Of a stretch of 64,000 nt of DNA, positions 50,735 through 62,775 are shown in pieces. Source of the DNA: Siphonodentalium dalli. Lineage: Eukaryota; Mollusca; Scaphopoda; Gadilida; Siphonodentaliidae. The notes under the pieces are model-generated. The model saw nothing but the letters and a program-made list of their open reading frames with translations, ran no database searches and was not told the origin of the DNA. Location: positions 3,342,280 through 3,406,279 of the forward strand of contig CP136064.1 in NCBI GenBank assembly GCA_032622095.1. Direction: 5' to 3'. The position numbers and the translations under genes are program-made. The number at the start of each line of letters is the position of its first letter. Position 1 is the stretch's first letter.

Positions 50735-52570
50735 TTTCATGATAGCTGCTCATTTTAACCCCTCAGTAAGTTACCATGCCTGATGGGAGTTTAGTGTTCA
50801 TGATAGCTGCTCATTTTAACCCCTCAGTAAGTTACCATGCCTGATGGGAGTTTAGTTTTCATGATAGCTGCTCATTTTAACCCCTCAGTAAGTTACCATG
50901 CCTGATGGGAGTTTAGTTTTCATGATAGCTGCTCATTTTAACCCCTCAGTAAGTTATCATGCCTGATGGGAGTTTAGTTTTCTTATGATAGCTGCTCACC
51001 CTTCATCATCAGAGTTTAATTGACCTGTGATGTCGCTAACCCCTCAGTAAGTTACCATGCCTGATGGGAGTTTAGTTTTCTTATGATAGCTGCTAACACT
51101 TCATCAACAGAGTTTAATTGACCTGTGATGTCGCTAACCCTCTGTAAGTTGACATGCTCTACCTGGATTTTAGTTTTCATGATAGCTGCTCATTTTAACC
51201 CCTCAGTAAGTTATCATGCCTGATGGGAGTTTAGTTTTCTTATGATAGCTGCTAACACTTCATCATCATAGTTTAATTGACCTGTGATGACGATAACCCT
51301 CTGTAAGTTATCATGCGCTGACTGGAGTTTAGTGTTCATGATAGCTGCTCATTTTAACCCCTCAGTAAGTTACCATGCCTGATGGGAGTTTAGTGTTCTT
51401 ATGATAGCTGCTAACACTTCGTCATCAGAGTTTAATTGACCTGTGATGTCGCTAACCCTCTGTAAGTTGACATGCTCTACCTGGATTTTAGTTTTCATGA
51501 TAGCTGCTCATTTTAACCCCTCAGTAAGTTATCATGCCTGATGGGAGTTTAGTTTTCTTATGATAGCTGCTAACACTTCATCATCATAGTTTAATTGACC
51601 TGTGATGACGATAACCCTCTGTAAGTTGACATGCGCTGACTGGAGTTTAGTTTTCATGATAGCTGCTCATTTTAACCCCTCAGTAAGTTACCATGCCTGA
51701 TGGGAGTTTAGTGTTCATGATAGCTGCTCATTTTAACCCCTCAGTAAGTTACCATGCCTGATGGGAGTTTAGTTTTCATGATAGCTGCTCATTTTAACCC
51801 CTCAGTAAGTTACCATGCCTGATGGGAGTTTAGTTTTCATGATAGCTGCTCATTTTAACCCCTCAGTAAGTTATCATGCCTGATGGGAGTTTAGTTTTCT
51901 TATGATAGCTGCTCACCCTTCATCATCAGAGTTTAATTGACCTGTGATGTCGCTAACCCCTCAGTAAGTTACCATGCCTGATGGGAGTTTAGTTTTCTTA
52001 TGATAGCTGCTAACACTTCATCAACAGAGTTTAATTGACCTGTGATGTCGCTAACCCTCTGTAAGTTGACATGCTCTACCTGGATTTTAGTTTTCATGAT
52101 AGCTGCTCATTTTAACCCCTCAGTAAGTTATCATGCCTGATGGGAGTTTAGTTTTCTTATGATAGCTGCTAACACTTCATCATCATAGTTTAATTGACCT
52201 GTGATGACGATAACCCTCTGTAAGTTATCATGCGCTGACTGGAGTTTAGTGTTCATGATAGCTGCTCATTTTAACCCCTCAGTAAGTTACCATGCCTGAT
52301 GGGAGTTTAGTGTTCTTATGATAGCTGCTAACACTTCGTCATCAGAGTTTAATTGACCTGTGATGTCGCTAACCCTCTGTAAGTTGACATGCTCTACCTG
52401 GATTTTAGTTTTCATGATAGCTGCTCATTTTAACCCCTCAGTAAGTTATCATGCCTGATGGGAGTTTAGTTTTCTTATGATAGCTGCTAACACTTCATCA
52501 TCATAGTTTAATTGACCTGTGATGACGATAACCCTCTGTAAGTTGACATGCGCTGACTGGAGTTTAGTTT
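50735..52570. repeat. 917-bp tandem duplication containing 318-bp repeats
   Basis: GACATGCTCTACCTGG, a rare variant, occurs at 51151, 51469, 52068 and 52386. The spacings are 318, 599 and 318 bp, so the first and second pairs are 917 bp apart. CATCATAGTTTAATTG (T for G in CAGAG) recurs in step, at about 51265, 51585, 52182 and 52500. Copy 1 spans about 50735-51650 and copy 2 about 51650-52570. Confidence 0.85.
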
Positions 52571-52974
52571 TCATGATAGCTGCTCATTTTAACCCCTCAG
52601 TAAGTTACCATGCCTGATGGGAGTTTAGTTTTCTTATGATAGCTGCTCATTTTAACCCCTCAGTAAGTTACCATGCCTGATGGGAGTTTAGTTTTCATGG
52701 TAGCTGCTCATTTTAACCCCTCTGTAAGTTACCATGCCTGATGGGAGTTTAGTGTTCTTATGATAGCTGCTCATTTTAACCCCTCAGTAAGTTACCATGC
52801 CTGATGGGAGTTTAGTTTTCATGGTAGCTGCTCATTTTAACCCCTCTGTAAGTTACCATGCCTGATGGGAGTTTAGTGTTCTTATGATAGCTGCTCTCCC
52901 TTCATCATCAGAGTTTAATTGACCTGTGATGACGCTAACCCTCAGTAAGTTACCATGCCTGATGGGAGTTTAGT

Positions 52975-53450
52975 TTTCTTATGATACATGTAGCTGCTCA
53001 CCCTTCGTCATCAGAGTTTAATTGACCTGTGATGTCGCTAACCCTCTGTAAGTTACCATGCCTGATGGGAGTTTAGTTTTCATGATAGCTGCTCATTTTA
53101 ACCCCTCAGTAAGTTATCATGCCTGATGGGAGTTTAGTGTTCATGATAGCTGCTCATTTTAACCCCTCAGTAAGTTATCATGCCTGATGGGAGTTTAGTG
53201 TTCATGATAGCTGCTCATTTTAACCCCTCAGTAAGTTACCATGCCTGATGGGAGTTTAGTGTTCTTATGATAGCTGCTCACCCTTCATCATCAGAGTTTA
53301 ATTGACCTGTGATGACGCTAACCCTCAGTAAGTTACCATGTCTGATGGGAGTTTAGTTTTCTTATGATACATGTAGCTGCTCACCCTTCGTCATCAGAGT
53401 TTAATTGACCTGTGATGTCGCTAACCCTCTGTAAGTTACCATGCCTGATG
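52975..53450. repeat. Long unit with 6-bp insertion, duplicated 383 bp apart
   Basis: TTATGATACATGTAGCTGC contains six extra bases (ACATGT-like) not present elsewhere. It occurs at 52983 and 53366. The 383-bp spacing fits one 103-bp unit, three 61-bp units and one 97-bp unit, so the block was duplicated once. Confidence 0.8.
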
Positions 53451-56400
53451 GGAGTTTAGTTTTCATGATAGCTGCTCATTTTAACCCCTGAGTAAGTTAT
53501 CATGCCTGATGGGAGTTTAGTGTTCATGATAGCTGCTCATTTTAAACCCTCTGTAAGTTATCATGCCTGATGGGAGTTTAGTTTCTTATGATAGCTGCTC
53601 ACCCTTCATCATCAGAGTTTAATTGACCTGTGATGACGCTAACCCTCAGTAAGTTACCATGCCTGATGGGAGTTTAGTTTTCATGATAGCTGCTCATTTT
53701 AACCCCTCAGTAAGTTATCATGCCTGATGGGAGTTTAGTTTTCTTATGATAGCTGCTCACCCTTCATCATCAGAGTTTAATTGACCTGTGATGACGCTAA
53801 CCCTCAGTAAGTTATCATGCCTGATGGGAGTTTAGTTTTCATGATAGCTGCTCATTTTAACCCCTCAGTAAGTTATCATGCCTGATGGGAGTTTAGTTTC
53901 TTATGATAGCTGCTCTCCCTTCATCATCAGAGTTTAATTGACCTGTGATGTCGCTAACCCTCAGTAAGTTATCATGCCTGATGGGAGTTTAGTTTTCATG
54001 ATAGCTGCTCATTTTAACCCCTCAGTAAGTTATCATGCCTGATGGGAGTTTAGTTTCTTATGATAGCTGCTCACCCTTCATCATCAGAGTTTAATTGACC
54101 TGTGATGACGCTAACCCTCAGTAAGTTACCATGCGCTGACTGGAGTTTAGTGTTCTTATGATAGCTGCTCATTTTAACCCCTCAGTAAGTTATCATGCCT
54201 GATGGGAGTTTAGTTTTCATGATAGCTGCTCATTTTAACCCCTCAGTAAGTTATCATGCCTGATGGGAGTTTAGTTTTCTTATGATAGCTGCTCACCCTT
54301 CATCATCAGAGTTTAATTGACCTGTGATGACGATAACCCTCAGTAAGTTACCATGCCTGACTGGAGTTTAGTGTTCTTATGATAGCTGCTCACCCTTCGT
54401 CATCAGAGTTTAATTGACCTGTGATGACGATAACCCTCAGTAAGTTACCATGCCTGACTGGAGTTTAGTGTTCTTATGATAGCTGCTCACCCTTCATCAT
54501 CAGAGTTTAATTGACCTGTGATGTCGCTAACCCTCAGTAAGTTACCATGCGCTGACTGGAGTTTAGTGTTCTTATGATAGCTGCTCATTTTAACCCCTCA
54601 GTAAGTTATCATGTCTGATGGGAGTTTAGTGTTCTTACGGTGACTTCTGACTGTTCGTCATCAGAGTTTAATTGACCTGTGATGACGCTAACCCTCAGTA
54701 AGTTGACATGCGCTGACTGGAGTTTAGTTTTCATGATAGCTGCTCATTTTAACCCCTCAGTAAGTTACCATGCCTGATGGGAGTTTAGTTTCTTATGATA
54801 GCTGCTCACCCTTCATCATCAGAGTTTAATTGACCTGTGATGACGCTAACCCTCAGTAAGTTACCATGCCTGATGGGAGTTTAGTTTTATTACGGTGACT
54901 TCTGACTGTTCGTCATCAGAGTTTAATTGACCTGTGATGTCGCTAACCCTCAGTAAGTTACCATGCCTGATGGGAGTTTAGTTTTCATGATAGCTGCTCA
55001 TTTTAACCCCTCTGTAAGTTATCATGCCTGATGGGAGTTTAGTTTTCATGATAGCTGCTCATTTTAACCCCTCAGTAAGTTATCATGCCTGATGGGAGTT
55101 TAGTTTTCATGATAGCTGCTCATTTTAACCCCTCTGTAAGTTACCATGCCTGATGGGAGTTTAGTTTTCATGATAGCTGCTCATTTTAACCCCTCTGTAA
55201 GTTATCATGCCTGATGGGAGTTTAGTTTTCATGATAGCTGCTCATTTTAACCCCTCAGTAAGTTATCATGCCTGATGGGAGTTTAGTTTTCATGATAGCT
55301 GCTCATTTTAACCCCTCTGTAAGTTACCATGCCTGATGGGAGTTTAGTTTTCATGATAGCTGCTCATTTTAACCCCTCTGTAAGTTATCATGCCTGATGG
55401 GAGTTTAGTTTTCATGATAGCTGCTCATTTTAACCCCTCAGTAAGTTACCATGCCTGATGGGAGTTTAGTTTTCATGATAGCTGCTCATTTTAACCCCTC
55501 AGTAAGTTATCATGCCTGATGGGAGTTTAGTTTCTTATGATAGCTGCTCTCCCTTCATCATCAGAGTTTAATTGACCTGTGATGACGCTAACCCTCAGTA
55601 AGTTACCATGCCTGATGGGAGTTTAGTGTTATTACGGTGACTTCTGACTGTTCGTCATCAGAGTTTAATTGACCTGTGATGTCGCTAACCCTCAGTAAGT
55701 TACCATGCCTGATGGGAGTTTAGTTTTCATGATAGCTGCTCATTTTAACCCCTCTGTAAGTTATCATGCCTGATGGGAGTTTAGTTTTCATGATAGCTGC
55801 TCATTTTAACCCCTCAGTAAGTTATCATGCCTGATGGGAGTTTAGTTTTCATGATAGCTGCTCATTTTAACCCCTCAGTAAGTTACCATGTCTGATGGGA
55901 GTTTAGTTTCTTATGATAGCTGCTCTCCCTTCATCATCAGAGTTTAATTGACCTGTGATGACGATAACCCTCTGTAAGTTACCATGTCTGATGGGAGTTT
56001 AGTTTTCATGATAGCTGCTCATTTTAACCCCTCTGTAAGTTACCATGCCTGATGGAGTTTAGTTTTCATGATAGCTGCTCATTTTAACCCCTCAGTAAGT
56101 TACCATGCCTGATGGGAGTTTAGTTTTCATGATAGCTGCTCATTTTAACCCCTCAGTAAGTTATCATGCCTGATGGGAGTTTAGTTTCTTATGATAGCTG
56201 CTCACCCTTCATCATCAGAGTTTAATTGACCTGTGATGTCGCTAACCCTCAGTAAGTTACCATGTCTGATGGGAGTTTAGTTTTCATGATAGCTGCTCAT
56301 TTTAACCCCTCAGTAAGTTACCATGCCTGATGGGAGTTTAGTTTCTTATGATAGCTGCTCACCCTTCATCATCAGAGTTTAATTGACCTGTGATGACGAT

Positions 56401-57099
56401 AACCCTCAGTAAGTTACCATGCCTGATGGGAGTTTAGTTTTCATGATAGCTGCTCATTTTAACCCCTCTGTAAGTTACCATGCCTGATGGGAGTTTAGTG
56501 TTCTTATGATAGCTGCTCATTTTAACCCCTCTGTAAGTTACCATGCCTGATGGGAGTTTAGTGTTCATGATAGCTGCTCATTTTAACCCCTCAGTAAGTT
56601 ACCATGCCTGATGGGAGTTTAGTTTTCTTATGATAGCTGCTCACCCTTCATCATCAGAGTTTAATTGACCTGTGATGTCGCTAACCCTCAGTAAGTTATC
56701 ATGCCTGATGGGAGTTTAGTGTTATTACGGTGACTTCTGACTGTTCGTCATCAGAGTTTAATTGACCTGTGATGTCGCTAACCCTCAGTAAGTTACCATG
56801 CCTGATGGGAGTTTAGTTTCTTATGATAGCTGCTCTCCCTTCATCATCAGAGTTTAATTGACCTGTGATGACGCTAACCCTCAGTAAGTTACCATGTCTG
56901 ATGGGAGTTTAGTGTTATTACGGTGACTTCTGACTGTTCGTCATCAGAGTTTAATTGACCTGTGATGACGCTAACCCTCAGTAAGTTACCATGTCTGATG
57001 GGAGTTTAGTGTTATTACGGTGACTTCTGACTGTTCGTCATCAGAGTTTAATTGACCTGTGATGTCGCTAACCCCTCAGTAAGTTACCACGCCTGACTG

Positions 57100-59770
57100 G
57101 AGTTTAGTTTCTTATGATAGCTGCTCTCCCTTCATCATCAGAGTTTAATTGACCTGTGATGTCGCTAACCCTCAGTAAGTTACCACGCCTGACTGGAGTT
57201 TAGTTTCTTATGATAGCTGCTCTCCCTTCATCATCAGAGTTTAATTGACCTGTGATGTCGCTAACCCCTCAGTAAGTTACCATGCCTGATGGGAGTTTAG
57301 TTTTCATGATAGCTGCTCATTTTAACCCCTCTGTAAGTTACCATGTCTGATGGGAGTTTAGTTTCTTATGATAGCTGCTCTCCCTTCATCATCAGAGTTT
57401 AATTGACCTGTGATGTCGCTAACCCTCAGTAAGTTACCATGCCTGATGGGAGTTTAGTTTTCATGATAGCTGCTCATTTTAACCCCTCAGTAAGTTACCA
57501 TGTCTGATGGGAGTTTAGTTTTCTTATGATAGCTGCTCTCCCTTCATCATCAGAGTTTAATTGACCTGTGATGACGATAACCCTCTGTAAGTTATCATGC
57601 CTGATGGGAGTTTAGTTTTCTTATGATAGCTGCTCTCCCTTCATCATCAGAGTTTAATTGACCTGTGATGACGATAACCCTCTGTAAGTTATCATGCCTG
57701 ATGGGAGTTTAGTTTTCTTATGATAGCTGCTCTCCCTTCATCATCAGAGTTTAATTGACCTGTGATGTCGCTAACCCCTCAGTAAGTTACCATGCCTGAT
57801 GGGAGTTTAGTTTTCATGATAGCTGCTCATTTTAACCCCTCTGTAAGTTACCATGTCTGATGGGAGTTTAGTGTTCTTATGGTGACTTCTGACTGTTCGT
57901 CATCAGAGTTTAATTGACCTGTGATGTCGCTAACCCCTCAGTAAGTTACCATGCCTGATGGGAGTTTAGTTTTCTTATGATAGCTGCTCTCCCTTCATCA
58001 TCAGAGTTTAATTGACCTGTGATGTCGCTAACCCCTCAGTAAGTTACCATGCCTGATGGGAGTTTAGTTTTCATGATAGCTGCTCATTTTAACCCCTCAG
58101 TAAGTTATCATGCCTGATGGGAGTTTAGTTTTCTTATGATAGCTGCTCTCCCTTCATCATCAGAGTTTAATTGACCTGTGATGACGATAACCCTCTGTAA
58201 GTTATCATGCCTGATGGGAGTTTAGTTTTCTTATGATAGCTGCTCTCCCTTCATCATCAGAGTTTAATTGACCTGTGATGTCGCTAACCCCTCAGTAAGT
58301 TACCATGCCTGATGGGAGTTTAGTTTTCATGATAGCTGCTCATTTTAACCCCTCTGTAAGTTACCATGTCTGATGGGAGTTTAGTGTTCTTATGGTGACT
58401 TCTGACTGTTCGTCATCAGAGTTTAATTGACCTGTGATGTCGCTAACCCCTCAGTAAGTTACCATGCCTGATGGGAGTTTAGTTTTCTTATGATAGCTGC
58501 TCTCCCTTCATCATCAGAGTTTAATTGACCTGTGATGTCGCTAACCCTCAGTAAGTTACCACGCCTGACTGGAGTTTAGTTTCTTATGATAGCTGCTCTC
58601 CCTTCATCATCAGAGTTTAATTGACCTGTGATGTCGCTAACCCCTCAGTAAGTTACCATGCCTGATGGGAGTTTAGTTTTCATGATAGCTGCTCATTTTA
58701 ACCCCTCTGTAAGTTACCATGTCTGATGGGAGTTTAGTTTCTTATGATAGCTGCTCTCCCTTCATCATCAGAGTTTAATTGACCTGTGATGTCGCTAACC
58801 CTCAGTAAGTTACCATGTCTGATGGGAGTTTAGTTTTCTTATGATAGCTGCTCTCCCTTCATCATCAGAGTTTAATTGACCTGTGATGTCGCTAACCCTC
58901 AGTAAGTTACCATGCCTGATGGGAGTTTAGTTTTCTTATGATAGCTGCTCTCCCTTCGTCATCAGAGTTTAATTGACCTGTGATGTCGCTAACCCTCAGT
59001 AAGTTATCATGTCTGATGGGAGTTTAGTTTTCATGATAGCTGCTCATTTTAACCCCTCTGTAAGTTACCATGTCTGATGGGAGTTTAGTTTCTTATGATA
59101 GCTGCTCTCCCTTCATCATCAGAGTTTAATTGACCTGTGATGACGCTAACCCTCAGTAAGTTACCATGCCTGATGGGAGTTTAGTTTTCTTATGATAGCT
59201 GCTCTCCCTTCGTCATCAGAGTTTAATTGACCTGTGATGTCGCTAACCCCTCAGTAAGTTACCATGCCTGATGGGAGTTTAGTTTTCATGATAGCTGCTC
59301 ATTTTAACCCCTCTGTAAGTTACCATGCCTGATGGGAGTTTAGTTTCTTATGATAGCTGCTCTCCCTTCATCATCAGAGTTTAATTGACCTGTGATGTCG
59401 CTAACCCTCAGTAAGTTACCATGTCTGATGGGAGTTTAGTTTTCTTATGATAGCTGCTCTCCCTTCATCATCAGAGTTTAATTGACCTGTGATGTCGCTA
59501 ACCCTCAGTAAGTTACCATGTCTGATGGGAGTTTAGTTTTCTTATGATAGCTGCTCTCCCTTCATCATCAGAGTTTAATTGACCTGTGATGTCGCTAACC
59601 CTCAGTAAGTTACCATGTCTGATGGGAGTTTAGTTTTCTTATGATAGCTGCTCTCCCTTCATCATCAGAGTTTAATTGACCTGTGATGTCGCTAACCCTC
59701 AGTAAGTTACCATGTCTGATGGGAGTTTAGTTTTCTTATGATAGCTGCTCTCCCTTCATCATCAGAGTTT
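57100..59770. repeat. Homogenised domain with GCTCTCCC long units
   Basis: Almost every long unit here has GCTGCTCTCCCTTC instead of GCTGCTCACCCTTC. Elsewhere the variant is rare (for example 17164, 41641, 46115, 52895, 53913). The domain includes a 513-bp duplication (TTATGGTGACTTCTGAC near 57879 and 58392). It also has a run of five nearly identical 97-bp units with ATGTCTGATGGG (about 59400-59800). Confidence 0.9.
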
Positions 59771-61429
59771 AATTGACCTGTGATGTCGCTAACCCTCAGT
59801 AAGTTATCATGCCTGATGGGAGTTTAGTGTTATTACGGTGACTTCTGACTGTTCGTCATCAGAGTTTAATTGACCTGTGATGTCGCTAACCCTCAGTAAG
59901 TTACCATGCCTGATGGGAGTTTAGTTTTCATGATAGCTGCTCATTTTAACCCCTCTGTAAGTTATCATGCCTGATGGGAGTTTAGTTTTCTTATGATAGC
60001 TGCTCATTTTAACCCCTCAGTAAGTTATCATGCCTGATGGGAGTTTAGTTTCTTATGATAGCTGCTCACCCTTCATCATCAGAGTTTAATTGACCTGTGA
60101 TGACGCTAACCCTCAGTAAGTTACCATGCCTGATGGGAGTTTAGTTTTCATGATAGCTGCTCATTTTAACCCCTCAGTAAGTTACCATGCCTGATGGGAG
60201 TTTAGTTTTCATGATAGCTGCTCATTTTAACCCCTCAGTAAGTTACCATGCCTGATGGGAGTTTAGTTTTCATGATAGCTGCTCATTTTAACCCCTCTGT
60301 AAGTTATCATGCCTGATGGGAGTTTAGTTTTCTTATGATAGCTGCTCATTTTAACCCCTCAGTAAGTTATCATGCCTGATGGGAGTTTAGTTTTCTTATG
60401 ATAGCTGCTCATTTTAACCCCTCAGTAAGTTATCATGCCTGATGGGAGTTTAGTTTTCTTATGATAGCTGCTCACCCTTCATCATCAGAGTTTAATTGAC
60501 CTGTGATGACGCTAACCCCTCAGTAAGTTACCATGTCTGATGGGAGTTTAGTGTTATTACGGTGACTTCTGACTGTTCGTCATCAGAGTTTAATTGACCT
60601 GTGATGTCGCTAACCCTCAGTAAGTTACCATGCCTGATGGGAGTTTAGTTTTCATGATAGCTGCTCATTTTAACCCCTCAGTAAGTTATCATGCCTGATG
60701 GGAGTTTAGTTTTCTTATGATAGCTGCTCACCCTTCATCATCAGAGTTTAATTGACCTGTGATGTCGCTAACCCTCAGTAAGTTACCATGCCTGACTGGA
60801 GTTTAGTGTTCTTATGATAGCTGCTCACCCTTCGTCATCAGAGTTTAATTGACCTGTGATGACGATAACCCTCAGTAAGTTACCATGCCTGATGGGAGTT
60901 TAGTTTTCATGATAGCTGCTCATTTTAACCCCTCAGTAAGTTATCATGCCTGATGGGAGTTTAGTGTTCTTATGATAGCTGCTCACCCTTCGTCATCAGA
61001 GTTTAATTGACCTGTGATGACGATAACCCTCAGTAAGTTGACATGCGCTGACTGGAGTTTAGTTTTCATGATAGCTGCTCATTTTAACCCCTCAGTAAGT
61101 TACCATGCCTGATGGGAGTTTAGTTTTCTTATGATAGCTGCTCACCCTTCATAATCAGAGTTTAATTGACCTGTGATGACGATAACCCTCTGTAAGTTGA
61201 CACGCGCTGACTGGAGTTTAGTTTTCTTATGATAGCTGCTCACCCTTCATAATCAGAGTTTAATTGACCTGTGATGTCGCTAACCCTCTGTAAGTTGACA
61301 CGCGCTGACTGGAGTTTAGTTTTCTTATGATAGCTGCTCACCCTTCATAATCAGAGTTTAATTGACCTGTGATGACGATAACCCTCTGTAAGTTGACACG
61401 CGCTGACTGGAGTTTACTTTTCTTATGAT

Positions 61430-61865
61430 AGCTGCTAACACTTCGTCATCAGAGTTTATTTGACCTGTGATGACGATAACCCTCTGTAAGTTGAGATGCG
61501 CTGACTGGAGTTTAGTTTTCTTATGATAGCTGCTGACACTTCGTCAGAGTTTAATTGACCTGTGATCCTGTGATTGTCGCTAACCGTATGAAGTTGACAT
61601 GCTCTGATGTGACTTTAGTTTTCTTATGACGGCTGCTAAAGTTTTCTTTTGATGTCTGTTAAGTTTTTAACCCTGAGTCATCATAACTTAATTCACCTGT
61701 GATGGCTGCTAACCCTATGTAAATTAACATGCTCAGTGACTGTCACCATGTGATGGCTTCTAACCCTATGTATATGTAAGTTAAGTTAACATGCCCAGTC
61801 ACTGTCACCCCTGCGCTGTCTGCTGACCCTCAGTAAATTGTTATGCCCAGACTGAAGTTTAATCC
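61430..61865. repeat. Decaying right edge of the array
   Basis: From about 61430 the units accumulate differences, and after 61560 they are recognisable only in pieces: TGATTGTCGCTAACCGTATG, GTCATCATAACTTAATTCACC, GATGGCTGCTAACCCTATG, then CAGTAAATTGTTATGCCCAG. All are related to the long monomer and to the GCGCTGACTGG variant. Diverged edge copies often preserve older forms of a satellite. Confidence 0.85.
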
Positions 61866-62231
61866 CATGTGATTGATTCCTCCCCTGGGGCAGTCCCTGT
61901 GTTCCGCATCAGTGACTCTACCTTGTTCTACAGGTTGTCTATATATCTCTGTTTACTGCTGTTTTCTCACTTCATTTGCTTTGTGTTTCCACATTGAGGT
62001 CTTTAATCAACAGAATGCTGTGTACATGTGTATGTGTTCAAACAACTCTGGATCAAACCTGTTTTCCCAGCTGAAGGAAGAGGTCAAGTGACGGATGTTG
62101 AGTGGGAATTCCCATGTTATAATTGAGAGTGAAGGTTGTACATGATCTGCTATCTTGGAGCTAATTCTGGTGTATCACTGGACAGTCCTTATATTTAGCT
62201 GGTTATAGGGTGAGTAACGTGTACTTCATCA
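61866..62231. other. Spacer after the array, no recognised gene
   Basis: A 72-codon plus-strand frame (61873-62091) has no domain that I recognise. The sequence is non-satellite and offers a right-hand anchor for the array. Confidence 0.4.
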
Positions 62232-62497
62232 TTAACCCTTTCAGTGCCAGTAATTTACGGTCTGTAAAATCGGCCCTAAAAAAAATAAAAAAATAAAAAA
62301 CCTTCTTTTTTTTTTTAGATTTTAAAAACATTATTAAAATTGTAAAAAATAATAACAAATGATGAAAAATTGTTAGGCCAATGCATTCTCTTATATATGC
62401 GAGGCGACCTATGGTCGACTCGCATATATAAGAGAATGCATTGGCACATGGTATATGGGTTGATACAAAAATCGGACCTGGCACTCAAAAGGGTTAA
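62232..62497. mobile_element. TTAA MITE, copy 2 (266 bp)
   Basis: Begins TTAACCCTTTCAGTGCCAG and ends, read backwards, TTAACCCTTTTGAGTGCCAG. It shares ATTTACGGTCTGTAAAATCG, the AAATTGTTAGGCCAATGC region, the hairpin (62377-62445) and CAAAAATCGGACCTGGCACT with copy 1 at 2260-2671. It lacks the central left half of copy 1, where it has an A/T-rich stretch instead. TTAA borders both ends. Short frames on either strand are incidental. Confidence 0.85.
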
Positions 62498-62500
62498 TGA

Positions 62501-62764
62501 GTATGCAAATATTGTGACTCAGGATCCGTTGAAGATGAAAAACATTTTGTTCTTTATTGTCAAAATGATGTCGAATTGAGAAAAGACCATTTCGAGAAAC
62601 TAGCAGCGAAAAACATTATGTTCACAGAAGCCAGTGATTTGGACAAATTTATATATATCATGCGAAATGACGAGGCGCAGTCCAGTGATGTGATCAGCAG
62701 AGATATGAGCAACTTATACATATCTCGCGAGACTATATATTGTTTGGCGGAATCATTGCCGTAA
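62501..62764 (+). pseudogene. Retrotransposon reverse-transcriptase C-terminal zinc-knuckle fragment
   Basis: An open frame of 87 codons ends at TAA (62762-62764). It starts without a Met just after the TTAA MITE: an in-frame TGA at 62498-62500 is followed by VCKYCDSGSVEDEKHFVLYC. That gives Cys-x2-Cys-x9-His-x4-Cys, the pattern of the zinc-binding region found at the C-terminus of many non-LTR reverse transcriptases. It is followed by an LRKDHFEKL helix-like stretch and a tail ending CLAESLP. Everything upstream (RT core) is missing, and the sequence left of the MITE does not continue it, so this is a 5'-truncated remnant. AATAAA at 62776-62781 could be its old polyadenylation signal. It belongs to a different family from the 7107-8315 RT. 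Confidence 0.7.
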
Positions 62765-62775
62765 TGTTTATTCCT

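Larger units (their letters stand above)
9914..61865. repeat. Giant two-monomer satellite array (about 52 kb)
   Basis: A continuous head-to-tail array of several hundred units, broken once at 19314-19732. Short monomer: GTAAGTTACCATGCCTGATG, GGAGTTTAGTTTTCATGATA, GCTGCTCATTTTAACCCCTC, A, with a measured period of 61 bp (14941 to 15002), or 63 bp when TTTTCATG becomes TTTTCTTATG. Long monomer: the same, but CATTTTAACCCCTCA is replaced by a segment running from CACCCTTC through CATCAGAGTTTAATTGACC to GCTAACCCTCA, with a measured period of 97 bp (48791 to 48888), or 95 without the TT. Dividing the length by unit size gives between about 530 and 850 units. Polymorphic positions shared across the array include TTACC/TTATC/TTGAC, CCTGATGGG/TCTGATGGG/GCGCTGACTGG, CTCAG/CTCTG, GATGACG/GATGTCG, GCTAACC/GATAACC and TTTTC/TGTTC. 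Every stretch without a gene between these limits is this repeat. Chance frames (for example 16105-16347 minus) appear where several 63-bp units, 21 codons each, stand in a row. Function is unknown; centromeric, heterochromatic or sex-linked roles are possible but not shown. Confidence 0.97.

Noticed and set aside
9914-61865. CRISPR-like array of repeats
   Set aside because: There are no unique spacers; the variable parts are themselves repeated, no cas genes are present, and the surroundings are eukaryotic.
9914-61865. Origin of the array from the TTAA MITE terminus (TTAACCCCTCAG against TTAACCCTTTCAG)
   Set aside because: The match is about a dozen bases with a gap, and nothing beyond it aligns. 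Chance is a sufficient explanation.
61873-62091. 72-codon plus-strand frame after the array as a host exon
   Set aside because: No recognisable domain and no convincing splice context; not supported.
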